Virus record (IMG/VR): IMGVR_UViG_3300027782_003512
Location: 1-39,610 of that record
DNA from: a virus
Direction: 5' to 3' (one strand)
Length of the DNA stretch: 39,610 nt
The number at the start of each line of letters is the position of its first letter. Position 1 is the stretch's first letter. Shown piece by piece: positions 31,928 through 38,555 of the stretch. Under the pieces are notes generated by a model. It was not told the origin of the DNA, searched no databases, and worked only from the letters and a program-made list of their open reading frames with translations. A program made the position numbers and the translations under genes.

Positions 31928-32159
31928 AATCGGCTCGCTCAATGAGATTCTAGCAACACGAGTTAGAACAGTTTACCCGTATCGTGTAAACTTTGATAAT
32001 ATCACACGTAATCAAATTGAAGAGATGTCTTTGTGGTGTATCAACAACTGCAAAGATCTATGGCGTGAAGAACACTATCACGCATTGTATTTTCAATTCA
32101 CCGATGATTATGATGCCATGATGTTTATGTTAAAATTTGGCGGAAGAGGTAACGTATGA
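31908..32159 (+). CDS. Tandem small-gene array, member B (83 aa)
   Basis: Has the array features: NQIEEMSLWCINNCKDLW (the W-C-x3-C segment) and the C-terminal LYFQFTDDYDAMMFMLKFGG. ATG 31908 overlaps the preceding gene by 20 bases. It is coupled to the next member by ATGA. Confidence 0.72.
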   Translation: MVTDKIRIGSLNEILATRVRTVYPYRVNFDNITRNQIEEMSLWCINNCKDLWREEHYHALYFQFTDDYDAMMFMLKFGGRGNV

Positions 32160-32413
32160 ATTTAGAAAAACAAATCTTAGATGAACTCGGCACAAAGATG
32201 CAGAGTGAAATAGATCGAGAAGTCATGTGGGGCATGCTCAAATCGTTGGGTTGGCGCAGAGTAAATTTGGATAGATTTACAGACAACCACCATGCTGTTG
32301 ATATCACATATTGGTTAGCAGAACACTGTAATCATGCCTTTGAAAGAAGAGGTGCAGACTTTATCTTTGAATCTGAAGTAGATGCTGTGAATTTTACTCT
32401 GAGGTGGAAATGA
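32156..32413 (+). CDS. Tandem small-gene array, member C (85 aa)
   Basis: Array pattern: DITYWLAEHCNHAFERRGAD, then FIFESEVDAVNFTLRWK at the C-terminus. The N-terminal helix is acidic. ATGA overlaps lie at both ends. Confidence 0.72.
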   Translation: MNLEKQILDELGTKMQSEIDREVMWGMLKSLGWRRVNLDRFTDNHHAVDITYWLAEHCNHAFERRGADFIFESEVDAVNFTLRWK

Positions 32414-32643
32414 GAATCGAACTAAGAAAAAATTTTAGTCATAGAGAAGTGGCAGATTGGATGAACAAGCACATAGGCCCAATAGAGGAAGATGTCACTT
32501 GGTTTTGGAGTACGGGTGAAGTATATAGACAAGAAAGCCCCTACTATCCAGGCTTAATGGAAGACAAGGTACGGCCAGATGGAATAAGGATTTGGAAGAA
32601 TGATTCCAGCCTAGTTACCATGGCCGTACTGAAGTGGTCATGA
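32410..32643 (+). CDS. Tandem small-gene array, member D (77 aa)
   Basis: A divergent member: HREVADWMNKHIGPIEEDVT keeps the Trp helix, and the C-terminus IRIWKNDSSLVTMAVLKWS keeps the LKWS end but not the D-A-x-M-F core. ATG 32410 gives the ATGA overlap; GTG 32404 is less likely. Confidence 0.68.
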   Translation: MRIELRKNFSHREVADWMNKHIGPIEEDVTWFWSTGEVYRQESPYYPGLMEDKVRPDGIRIWKNDSSLVTMAVLKWS

Positions 32644-32894
32644 ACTCGGCACAAACACGTAGATATCGCAGGGCGTTCCGTACATTAGAACACAATGTTC
32701 TAATCGATGCTAACAAACACAGGGCCGCTGGCAACTGGTGCGCAGCCCAGTTTGGTAAACGCTGGGAAGCCATAGGCAAAAATACCGATGGGTTGTGGAC
32801 CATGTTCTGGGCAGGTCGAGATAATCACGACAAATACATATTTCATTTTGTTGAAGAACAAGATATGCTGATGTTTATATTGAAATGGTCTTGA
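32640..32894 (+). CDS. Tandem small-gene array, member E (84 aa)
   Basis: Array pattern: AAGNWCAAQFGKRWEAIGKN and the C-terminal FHFVEEQDMLMFILKWS. The N-terminus is basic (NSAQTRRYRRAFRTLEHNVL). ATGA overlap at the start and TTGA at the end. Confidence 0.72.
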   Translation: MNSAQTRRYRRAFRTLEHNVLIDANKHRAAGNWCAAQFGKRWEAIGKNTDGLWTMFWAGRDNHDKYIFHFVEEQDMLMFILKWS

Positions 32895-33088
32895 ATGTTG
32901 ATTACGGTCGCCGCAGAGTGAAACTGACTCATAGTGCTGTCGCAGCCGAGCCGTTGAGTCGTACCTTGTGGGATCAAAGTCAATGGTGTTCGGAAACCTT
33001 CAAATCTGAAACCTGTACTTATCACGACGGCAGATGGTACTTCAAACGAGCACAGGACCTAACTATGTTCTTGATGAGGTGGTCTTAA
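32891..33088 (+). CDS. Tandem small-gene array, member F (65 aa), TTG start
   Basis: Array pattern: LWDQSQWCSETFKSETC and GRWYFKRAQDLTMFLMRWS. TTG 32891 overlaps the preceding stop as TTGA, in the same geometry as its neighbours; ATG 32885 is the alternative. The stop shares one base with the next ATG (TAATG). Confidence 0.7.
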   Translation: MNVDYGRRRVKLTHSAVAAEPLSRTLWDQSQWCSETFKSETCTYHDGRWYFKRAQDLTMFLMRWS

Positions 33089-33465
33089 TGGCTGTAGCGA
33101 AAACCAAAGGTTATCGATTTGAACCCGCTCAAGGTTACCTGGGTCCTAGACCTAAAGGAGATACATATAGATATATGATTATCGAAGATAGAGTAGAGGA
33201 AGTACGAGAGGTAATGGTGCATGAGTTCACCATGGGTGATGTTGAGGATCCGGATCTTTATGCTGCCGAACCACTTTGGCAATGGCAAGAGAGTGAGAGT
33301 GGAAAATGGATTATGGAACATGCAGTCGAGACACCAATGTGGCATAGAATTCCAGATCCAATGCAATATGGATACGCATATCGGATCAGTGCAAAACTAG
33401 CAGGACCTGCTCTCACAGAGTGGTTATTACGATATGGGGATGGCAATTGGAAAAAGCCAAATTGA
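33088..33465 (+). CDS. Tandem small-gene array, member G (125 aa, longer)
   Basis: The longest member. The first half (RFEPAQGYLGPRPKGDTYRY, VREVMVHEFTMGDVEDPDL) is unlike the others. The C-terminus AYRISAKLAGPALTEWLLRY keeps the final L-L-R-Y as in member A. Start at ATG 33088; the in-frame start at 33034 would overlap member F and is not needed. Confidence 0.7.
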   Translation: MAVAKTKGYRFEPAQGYLGPRPKGDTYRYMIIEDRVEEVREVMVHEFTMGDVEDPDLYAAEPLWQWQESESGKWIMEHAVETPMWHRIPDPMQYGYAYRISAKLAGPALTEWLLRYGDGNWKKPN

Positions 33466-33647
33466 TGTCTATTTTGAATTCCTATCATGTAGTTAGATTG
33501 GATAGAGATGAAAACTTTAACAAAAAACTAACTTGGTGCATGGAACACTGTCAACATAAATTTCGAGATATAAAAGAATCCAATTGTCGAGCTTGGTATT
33601 TCCAAGATGAACAAGATGCTGCTATGTTTGCCATGAGATGGTCGTGA
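33465..33647 (+). CDS. Tandem small-gene array, member H (60 aa)
   Basis: The most compact and typical member: NKKLTWCMEHCQHKFRDI and CRAWYFQDEQDAAMFAMRWS. ATG 33465 shares its first base with the preceding stop (TGATG). It defines the array's core: W-C-x3-C helix, then W-Y-F-x-D-E-x-D-A-x-M-F-x-x-R-W. Confidence 0.74.
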   Translation: MSILNSYHVVRLDRDENFNKKLTWCMEHCQHKFRDIKESNCRAWYFQDEQDAAMFAMRWS

Positions 33648-33865
33648 TCGTTGTATATCTCAACGACACCGATATCCCCTACGAACAAGCTGAAGAATAT
33701 TTTGCCGAAGCAGCGGCATGGGCTACACGACAATGTTCTAGTTATGTTGATTATTATGTTCAAGATGTTACCGACGTTTCTCTTACCAACGATTTTGTCA
33801 CTGTTTATTATTTCAAAGATCCAAACGATGCTTTACTATTCCAACTAAAATGGAAAAACAGTTGA
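33644..33865 (+). CDS. Tandem small-gene array, member I (73 aa), GTG start
   Basis: Array pattern: AEAAAWATRQCSSYVDYY and VYYFKDPNDALLFQLKWKN. GTG 33644 gives GTGA with the preceding stop; ATG 33638 is the alternative. It is the last member, followed directly by a strong promoter. Confidence 0.7.
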   Translation: MIVVYLNDTDIPYEQAEEYFAEAAAWATRQCSSYVDYYVQDVTDVSLTNDFVTVYYFKDPNDALLFQLKWKNS

Positions 33866-33890
33866 CATAATTCTCGTTCGGTGTTATAAT
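33862..33890 (+). promoter_or_regulatory. Sigma70-like promoter
   Basis: Consensus TTGACA (33862) and TATAAT (33885), 17-base spacer, just after the small-gene array. Confidence 0.9.
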
Positions 33891-33919
33891 AGTATATCAT
33901 TTAATAACGAAAGCATACT

Positions 33920-34090
33920 ATGGCAGGCAAAGCGAAATCAGTTTACTTAACAGTGACTACATTAGATCACAAAACAGTATTTCATCGTATGTTTTTCAAC
34001 GCGAAAGAATTTAATGAGTTTGTTAAAACTGAAGAGTTCAAAGCAAAATATCCAACAACAGAATTTAACATTGTGAAAGAAACCTATTAA
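33920..34090 (+). CDS. Small hypothetical protein (56 aa)
   Basis: MAGKAKSVYLTVTTLDHKTV, then a helix (FFNAKEFNEFVKTEEFKAKY) and an end strand (EFNIVKETY). The alpha/beta plan recalls the small single-domain proteins of the neighbouring array but without the array motif. The promoter at 33862 and AACGAAAG ahead of the ATG support it. Confidence 0.68.
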   Translation: MAGKAKSVYLTVTTLDHKTVFHRMFFNAKEFNEFVKTEEFKAKYPTTEFNIVKETY

Positions 34091-34091
34091 T

Positions 34092-34313
34092 ATGCATAAA
34101 ACAATTTACACAGAAGTTGAAGTAGATGTCGATTTGAGCGACTTTGACACAGAAGATCTAATTGAAGAACTAGAGTCACGTGGCTGTGGTACACCAGAGT
34201 ACGGTGATGGCAAGGAACTACTTGAAGTCATTTATCTAAAGCGTAGACTTGGCCAAGACTATCAAACAGAATTAGACCAATTAATTTGGAATGGCTTGGG
34301 GCGTATTATATGA
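34092..34313 (+). CDS. Acidic phage protein (73 aa)
   Basis: MHKTIYTEVEVDVDLSDFDT, then EDLIEELESRGCG and a basic helix VIYLKRRLGQDYQ. This layout is common in small proteins of several phages; function unknown. It starts one base after the preceding gene and overlaps the next by 4 bases. Confidence 0.74.
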   Translation: MHKTIYTEVEVDVDLSDFDTEDLIEELESRGCGTPEYGDGKELLEVIYLKRRLGQDYQTELDQLIWNGLGRII

Positions 34314-34786
34314 AACAAGAACTAGATAAGTTGTTGTGCGAACGATATCCCAAGATGATGGTGAACCGTAATGGTGCAGTAACTGAGACCTGTATGTGTT
34401 GGGGCTTTGAGTGCGGTGATGGTTGGTTCAATATCCTAGATCAACTCATGGGTAATATTCAACATCACATTGATTGGAACCTAAGGCAACGGCAAGTAGC
34501 TATTGATTATAACAGCACAGCAGCTCCAGAATCAATGAGAAAAGTTCCTGAACTTGTTCCGCAGGTGACTCTCGATCAGGTCAAAGAAAAGTTTGGCACA
34601 CTGCGTTTCTACTACACAGGTGGAGATAATTATATCGATGGAATGGTACGTATGGCAGAATCTATGAGTGGTGTAATCTGTGAAGAATGCGGTAGTCCAG
34701 GCAAACGTCGTGACGGTGGATGGATTTATACTGCCTGCGATACACATACTAAACCAGAACATTTTACAGAACAGGAAGAAGTATGA
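34310..34786 (+). CDS. Phage protein with Cys/His zinc-binding-like end (158 aa)
   Basis: Contains KEKFGTLRFYYTGGD and a C-terminal CEECGSPGKRRDGGWIYTAC followed by DTH, that is C-x2-C...C-x2-H, a likely zinc site. The pattern is known in many phages as a protein of unknown function. ATG 34310 gives the ATGA overlap and is preferred over 34286. Confidence 0.8.
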   Translation: MKQELDKLLCERYPKMMVNRNGAVTETCMCWGFECGDGWFNILDQLMGNIQHHIDWNLRQRQVAIDYNSTAAPESMRKVPELVPQVTLDQVKEKFGTLRFYYTGGDNYIDGMVRMAESMSGVICEECGSPGKRRDGGWIYTACDTHTKPEHFTEQEEV

Positions 34787-35187
34787 AAATAGGATTCAGT
34801 CTTGGCAGATGTATTCGAGATATTGTTAATGAAAAGATCAGTATTGATGACGTAGCTTTTATCATTACTTCTACTAGCATACACACCAAAGAGCAATTAG
34901 CTGATGTGATTCTCATGTACACTTCAGAACCCACGTATCTTTATAACTGTGATTATGATCAATGTGTAGCGGTAGCCAATATGTTATGGGATAACAATCG
35001 ACTATTACAACCACGTAGACAGGGCTTGCAGAGACATGCGCAACCAGAAAATGCTGTTTGGGTTGATATGTTTCCCACACAGCTCAGTGAAAAACAGTCT
35101 GTCAAGTCTGCCTGGGATGCCTATAGATTTATGCTACATATGACTGAGAATGTTGATAATGAAGCCGTAGAGGTTTTCAAACAGTAG
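34783..35187 (+). CDS. Hypothetical protein (134 aa)
   Basis: A helical protein with SLGRCIRDIVNEKISIDDVA at the start and DQCVAVANMLWDNNRLLQPRR in the middle. No family is recognised. It overlaps the preceding gene by 4 bases. Confidence 0.7.
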   Translation: MKIGFSLGRCIRDIVNEKISIDDVAFIITSTSIHTKEQLADVILMYTSEPTYLYNCDYDQCVAVANMLWDNNRLLQPRRQGLQRHAQPENAVWVDMFPTQLSEKQSVKSAWDAYRFMLHMTENVDNEAVEVFKQ

Positions 35188-35195
35188 GAGAGGAT

Positions 35196-35384
35196 ATGAT
35201 CAAAACAGGATCAAAATGGAGCAGTGTTACTGGCCAAGAATTTCGAGTATTAGATGTAATCGAAATTGACAGTCACACCTGGGTACATTATATCAAAGAA
35301 AATGCACCGGAAGATGACATCCGTGAATACAGTTGTTATATAGAGAGTTTTTTAAGTAGATTCCGAGAACAGCCTAATGATTAA
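35196..35384 (+). CDS. Small phage protein (62 aa)
   Basis: IKTGSKWSSVTGQEFRVLDV, then HTWVHYI...REYSCYIESFLSRF. This beta-rich pattern (a W, HYI and SCYxESF order) recurs in short phage proteins of unknown function. GGAG precedes the ATG; it overlaps the next gene by 8 bases. Confidence 0.74.
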   Translation: MIKTGSKWSSVTGQEFRVLDVIEIDSHTWVHYIKENAPEDDIREYSCYIESFLSRFREQPND

Positions 35385-35652
35385 TTTTAATTTTAATATC
35401 AGAATACCCGGATCAAATCATTTTGAAAATATTCGAGTTTGGCACGGCTCTTTGCCCGTCGCTTACAAGCATTGGGAACTACAGATCTACTTCAGTGCAG
35501 ATATCATCGATGTTCGTGCTGAGATCACTGCCAAACAGAGTCACAGCGGGGTAAGACTGTGCCTGGGATTACTGGGATTTAACGTGGATTTCAATGTCTA
35601 TGACACAAGGCATTGGGCAGATGGCAAATGGGTCAGCAGCGACCCAGCATAA
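35377..35652 (+). CDS. Small phage protein (91 aa)
   Basis: A beta-rich protein with ELQIYFSADIIDVRAEITAK, LCLGLLGFNVDFNVYDTRHW and a Trp near the end. No signal peptide. It resembles a short conserved phage protein; function unknown. Confidence 0.7.
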   Translation: MINFNFNIRIPGSNHFENIRVWHGSLPVAYKHWELQIYFSADIIDVRAEITAKQSHSGVRLCLGLLGFNVDFNVYDTRHWADGKWVSSDPA

Positions 35653-35665
35653 GTAAGAGTACATC

Positions 35666-36241
35666 ATGGAGCAGAGGGTGAAAAAACTAGAAGAGTTTAT
35701 AGCTGTAGATAGAATAGATCTTAAATTGCTAGAGTGCCATACCTATCTGCTCAACGGCGAAATCAACGAGGAATCTGTGGGATCTTGCATGAAATGGTTG
35801 ATTTTTGAAAATTTGGATTACGCCAAGGAAAAAACCCTGACCATATATATCAATTCCACAGGTGGCGATCTCTACCAAACTTTTGCATTGATTGATGTGA
35901 TGAGATCTAGTCCGCACGTGATAAGATGCATAGGCATGGGTGCCGTGATGAGTGCTGCTTTCCTGATCTTTGCTAGTGGCGATAACGGTCACAGATACGC
36001 AGCAAAAAATACCAGTTTCATGTGTCATCAGTTCACAGAAAGCATGGATTCTAAATATCACGATCTCAAAGCCACGATGAAAGAAAATGATCACTGTAAT
36101 CAACGTATGATCACTGTGTTGCAAGATGCTACTGGACTAGCGCCGGGAGTGATCAAGAAAAAACTGTTGTCGGCATCCGATGTTTATCTTACAGCACAAG
36201 AAGTAGTCACTCTCGGAGTGGCTGACCATATTTTAGCATAG
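35666..36241 (+). CDS. clpP: ClpP-like serine protease
   Basis: A 191-residue ClpP-fold protein with Ser96 in GMGAVMSAAFLIFASG, His121 in NTSFMCHQF and Asp172 in SASDVYLTAQE forming the expected triad, and YINSTGGDLYQTFALIDVM for the strand before it. ClpP is the peptidase core of Clp proteases. Its N-terminal part differs from host ClpP, so it may act as a prohead-type or stand-alone protease, or assemble with host ClpA/X. A ClpS gene lies at 18350. Confidence 0.88.
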   Translation: MEQRVKKLEEFIAVDRIDLKLLECHTYLLNGEINEESVGSCMKWLIFENLDYAKEKTLTIYINSTGGDLYQTFALIDVMRSSPHVIRCIGMGAVMSAAFLIFASGDNGHRYAAKNTSFMCHQFTESMDSKYHDLKATMKENDHCNQRMITVLQDATGLAPGVIKKKLLSASDVYLTAQEVVTLGVADHILA

Positions 36242-36248
36242 GTACAAA

Positions 36249-36515
36249 ATGAAAACAGATTCAAAGGTAGTAGTATTAGGCGGCAAGCTAGAAGCAGACG
36301 CTAAACGCAAACAAGATCTTCTAGACGTTATTGACGCTATGAGATTGATGGTGCAGAGTGGAGAGATCGCAGAGTTCGTAGCAGCCAGCATAGATGAAGA
36401 TGGTATCACACAGATTCATGTGTGTGCCTTGGACTTGCCTGGCAGCATTGGCCTGTTTGAAATTGGCAAGCATCTGCTGATCGCTGGAGAAACAGGAATT
36501 TCAGACTTAGAATAA
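36249..36515 (+). CDS. Hypothetical protein (88 aa)
   Basis: A mixed helical/beta protein: LLDVIDAMRLMVQSGEIAEF, ASIDEDGITQIHVCALDLPG. It lies 7 bases after ClpP and probably belongs to the same transcript. No family is recognised. Confidence 0.7.
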   Translation: MKTDSKVVVLGGKLEADAKRKQDLLDVIDAMRLMVQSGEIAEFVAASIDEDGITQIHVCALDLPGSIGLFEIGKHLLIAGETGISDLE

Positions 36516-36554
36516 TCTGTGGCAAAAATGCCACATAAAGTACACAGATTTCTG

Positions 36555-36583
36555 TTGACAGATAAATAAAAAGGTCATATACT
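36555..36583 (+). promoter_or_regulatory. Sigma70-like promoter
   Basis: TTGACA (36555) and TATACT (36578), 17-base spacer. First of two promoters before the leader and tRNA region. Confidence 0.82.
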
Positions 36584-36641
36584 ACGTACAGTTGTTTAGA
36601 AAAGGTGTCAAGATTTATTTTGCCAGAAATGCAAATAGGGG

Positions 36642-36670
36642 TTGACAACAATGATAAATACCTGTATAAT
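36642..36670 (+). promoter_or_regulatory. Sigma70-like promoter
   Basis: Consensus TTGACA (36642) and TATAAT (36665), 17-base spacer. Second promoter, probably driving the leader frame and tRNA cluster. Confidence 0.9.
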
Positions 36671-36727
36671 TAACACATAGACAGCAAAAATGTTGTCTAC
36701 AAAGAAAAGGTTTAAAGAGAAAGCAAG

Positions 36728-36871
36728 ATGAAAACAAGATCATTACATACTAACTGTAAATCCATAGCCCAGGTGATAGGCTCAATGCCTTCATATTGGC
36801 TCTCGATTGATAGTTTTACTAATGATCGTACACCAGAGCTAGGCCAGGGGTCCCGGAGGACCGTAGTGTAA
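36728..36871 (+). CDS. Small leader-type protein (47 aa)
   Basis: MKTRSLHTNCKSIAQVIGSM, then PSYWLSIDSFTND and a basic end. It lies 57 bases after a consensus promoter, and its 3' end overlaps competing hairpins that precede a terminator. It may be a real protein or an attenuator leader peptide. The ribosome binding site (AAAGAGAAAGCAAG) is moderate. Confidence 0.5.
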   Translation: MKTRSLHTNCKSIAQVIGSMPSYWLSIDSFTNDRTPELGQGSRRTVV

Positions 36872-36897
36872 AAGAATACACCGCAACACTCCAAGGA

Positions 36898-36925
36898 CCC
36901 CAGGACTGAACACCCTGGGGTTTTT
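36898..36925 (+). terminator. Rho-independent terminator with competing upstream pairing
   Basis: CCCCAGG (36898-36904) pairs with CCTGGGG (36914-36920), followed by TTTTT. The left arm is also part of GGACCCC (36895-36901), which is fully complementary to GGGGTCC (36847-36853). That segment in turn can fold locally as GGTCC-CGGA-GGACC (36849-36862). Confidence 0.85.
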
Positions 36926-36942
36926 ATTTGTTGTAAGGAAAA

Positions 36943-37119
36943 ATGAAACAGAGAGATTATTTAAAATTAAATGAACATATCAATGAACAGGCGTATGAAT
37001 CTCTTTTTGGTAAAGAACTTACCGAAGAACAGCTTCAGAAACTTATTCGAGATAAGTTTGAACGTGCTAGACAATATCACGAAGCGTTAGCGAAAGCACC
37101 GACGTTCAGTGTATATTGA
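36943..37119 (+). CDS. Small helical protein (58 aa)
   Basis: MKQRDYLKLNEHINEQAYES, then FGKELTEEQLQKLIRDKFER and a tail ending SVY: charged, helical, soluble. TAAGGAAA precedes the ATG. It lies between the terminator and the tRNA cluster. No family is recognised. Confidence 0.65.
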   Translation: MKQRDYLKLNEHINEQAYESLFGKELTEEQLQKLIRDKFERARQYHEALAKAPTFSVY

Positions 37120-37353
37120 CACAGCACAAAGTGTGAACAAGGAGTAACGAGGACTCCGCCCTGCACTTAAAACATGGGGCAAACGGGCGGCCTGTAGGAT
37201 GGAGCACTTCTTGTAGTGTGAAAAATTACAGCGTATTAAAGCATTCTTTACGAACAGTCAGACTAAGTAGTTTAGAATGTTTTAATACACACATTCTCCT
37301 TTCACCCTTTGACGGTGTCAAAAAGCATAGCGGAGAGTGTGTTTACAATTAAT
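37120..37353 (+). ncRNA. Structured non-coding leader before the tRNA cluster
   Basis: No gene fits. Several strong pairings are visible: GGAGT (37141-37145) with ACTCC (37153-37157); CCGCCC (37156-37161) with GGGCGG (37185-37190); and a 15-bp stem, GTATTAAAGCATTCT (37233-37247) with AGAATGTTTTAATAC (37274-37288), with one G-U pair. ACACATTCTCC and GGAGAGTGTGT then flank an inner stem TTTGAC-GGT-GTCAAA (about 37308-37322). It is a candidate structured RNA or RNase processing region. Confidence 0.5.
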
Positions 37354-37437
37354 GGAGATGTAGGAAAATTGGTAACCCCAGTGGACTGTAAATCCGCCGC
37401 TTCGGCACTGCTGGTTCGACTCCAGCCGTCTCCACCA
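37354..37437 (+). tRNA. tRNA-Tyr(GTA)
   Basis: GGAGATG acceptor pairs with CGTCTCC, anticodon GTA at 37388-37390, long variable arm (class II), T-arm GCTGG-TTCGACT-CCAGC, encoded CCA. Confidence 0.93.
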
Positions 37438-37443
37438 AGTTTT

Positions 37444-37519
37444 GCCTCGTTCATATAACGGTCTATTATATCCGCCTGTCTAGCGGAATACAGGGGTTCG
37501 ACTCCCCTACGAGGCGCCA
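37444..37519 (+). tRNA. tRNA-Asp(GTC)
   Basis: GCCTCGT/ACGAGGC acceptor, anticodon stem TCCGC/GCGGA with loop CTGTCTA (anticodon GTC), discriminator G, encoded CCA. Confidence 0.93.
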
Positions 37520-37525
37520 GTTTAT

Positions 37526-37601
37526 TCCCCAGTAGCACAGCGGTAGTTGCACTTGACTGTTAATCAAGGTGTCCGTGGTTCGATCCCACGCTGGGGAGCC
37601 A
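37526..37601 (+). tRNA. tRNA-Asn(GTT)
   Basis: TCCCCAG/CTGGGGA acceptor, anticodon stem CTTGA/TCAAG with loop CTGTTAA (GTT), discriminator G, encoded CCA. Confidence 0.94.
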
Positions 37602-37608
37602 GATATAT

Positions 37609-37682
37609 TCCGGTGTAGTATAATGGCAGTGCGGCGGTCTCCAAAACCGCTAGTGGGAGTTCGATTCTCTCCACCGGAGCCA
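37609..37682 (+). tRNA. tRNA-Trp(CCA)
   Basis: TCCGGTG/CACCGGA acceptor, anticodon stem GCGGT/ACCGC with loop CTCCAAA (CCA), discriminator G, encoded CCA end. Confidence 0.93.
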
Positions 37683-37690
37683 AACAATTT

Positions 37691-37765
37691 GCACGATTCG
37701 TCTATCGGTTAGGACGCTGCCCTTTCAAGGCGGAAAGACGAGTTCGATTCTCGTATCGTGTACCA
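37691..37765 (+). tRNA. tRNA-Glu(TTC)
   Basis: GCACGAT/ATCGTGT acceptor with a G-U first pair, anticodon loop CTTTCAA (TTC), T-arm CGAGT-TCGATTC-TCG, encoded CCA. Confidence 0.9.
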
Positions 37766-37772
37766 ATTTAAT

Positions 37773-37846
37773 GCGTGGTTAGTTAAATGGTATAATCAAA
37801 CGTTGCCAACGTTTAGTCAAGAGTTCGATTCTCTTACCCCGCACCA
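37773..37846 (+). tRNA. tRNA-Gly(GCC)
   Basis: GCGTGGT/ACCCCGC acceptor with one T-C mismatch, anticodon stem AAACG/CGTTT with loop TTGCCAA (GCC), encoded CCA. Confidence 0.88.
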
Positions 37847-37849
37847 AAT

Positions 37850-37941
37850 GCCAGCGAGACTTGGAAGTCAGAGAGGTTTTATAAACCTTTTAGCGCCAGA
37901 TTAGCGTTCTTGAGAGGGTTCGATTCCCTCCGCTGGTACCA
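37850..37941 (+). tRNA. Atypical class II tRNA with TAT anticodon
   Basis: GCCAGCG/CGCTGGT acceptor, anticodon stem GAGGT/ACCTT with 7-base loop TTTATAA (anticodon TAT at 37880-37882), a variable arm with a 5-bp stem AGCGC/GCGTT, T-arm GAGGG-TTCGATT-CCCTC, encoded CCA. The D-loop is very short. TAT reads the Ile codon AUA, yet tRNA-Ile is class I, so the identity is unclear (Ile-like or Leu-like). Confidence 0.65.
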
Positions 37942-37982
37942 AAGATTATTTCGTAAATATCTCTTGAATTTGTATACTGTAT

Positions 37983-37988
37983 TAAATA
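37983..37988 (+). promoter_or_regulatory. T4-like late promoter motif (ATTAAATA)
   Basis: TAAATA ends 5 bases before the ATG at 37994, which has no Shine-Dalgarno sequence. Confidence 0.45.
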
Positions 37989-37993
37989 TCATT

Positions 37994-38548
37994 ATGCACT
38001 ACAAATTCATTGATCTGCCAAATGTAGATAAGATACAAGAACAAATCCTAAGAAACTTACCTCAGGATCTAAAATCACGTACTCTTTACATGACATTCGC
38101 AGACGATGCATTTAAAAAGTGTGTGCCGTTGGTTCATGCTGTGGAGACTATAAAACCATGGAGCGAGATTGATGTAATCGGACTCATGGTGTGTATGCCC
38201 CACGCAAATATTCCAATTCACACAGATCTAGGAAAAATTATAGATACAAAATATTCTTTGAATATTCCAATATATAATTGTGATCGTCCGTATACAAGTT
38301 TTTATAAACCATTAGAAGGCACAGCCCAAAATATATGGGTTCTACCTGATGCATTACCTAGCGGTGACGATCAAACGTTAATTAGATATCATGAGAATGA
38401 TGTGCAAGAGATTGCAAGGATGCATCTTTATAAACCTGCATTCTTTAACACACAAATTCCACATGGGATTATAAATCCCACTGATGATGTGAGAATAGTT
38501 GTAAGTATTAGATTTTCGACTCCGTTCGACTTATCTAAGTTTAATTAA
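37994..38548 (+). CDS. Fe(II)/2-oxoglutarate-type oxygenase-like protein (184 aa)
   Basis: A double-stranded beta-helix pattern with H-x-D (His76, Asp78 in IPIHTD) and a distal His157 in PHGIINPTDDVRIVVSIRF with a following Arg, as in 2-oxoglutarate oxygenases and aspartyl-hydroxylase-like proteins. The substrate is unknown; phage members may modify proteins or nucleic acids. It lies alone inside the tRNA cluster with its own late-type motif and no ribosome binding site, so it looks like an independent insertion or late gene. In-frame sequence upstream (from 37910) overlaps a tRNA and is not used. Confidence 0.75.
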   Translation: MHYKFIDLPNVDKIQEQILRNLPQDLKSRTLYMTFADDAFKKCVPLVHAVETIKPWSEIDVIGLMVCMPHANIPIHTDLGKIIDTKYSLNIPIYNCDRPYTSFYKPLEGTAQNIWVLPDALPSGDDQTLIRYHENDVQEIARMHLYKPAFFNTQIPHGIINPTDDVRIVVSIRFSTPFDLSKFN

Positions 38549-38555
38549 AATTTAT

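Noticed and set aside
36559-36659. GATAAATA strings as late promoters
   Set aside because: They fall in the spacers of two good sigma70-like promoters and are far from a start codon, so the sigma70 reading is preferred.
37302-37687. Minus-strand open frames across the first tRNA genes
   Set aside because: They translate tRNA genes in reverse (repeated GVEPLYS/GWSRTS-like strings), a known annotation artefact.
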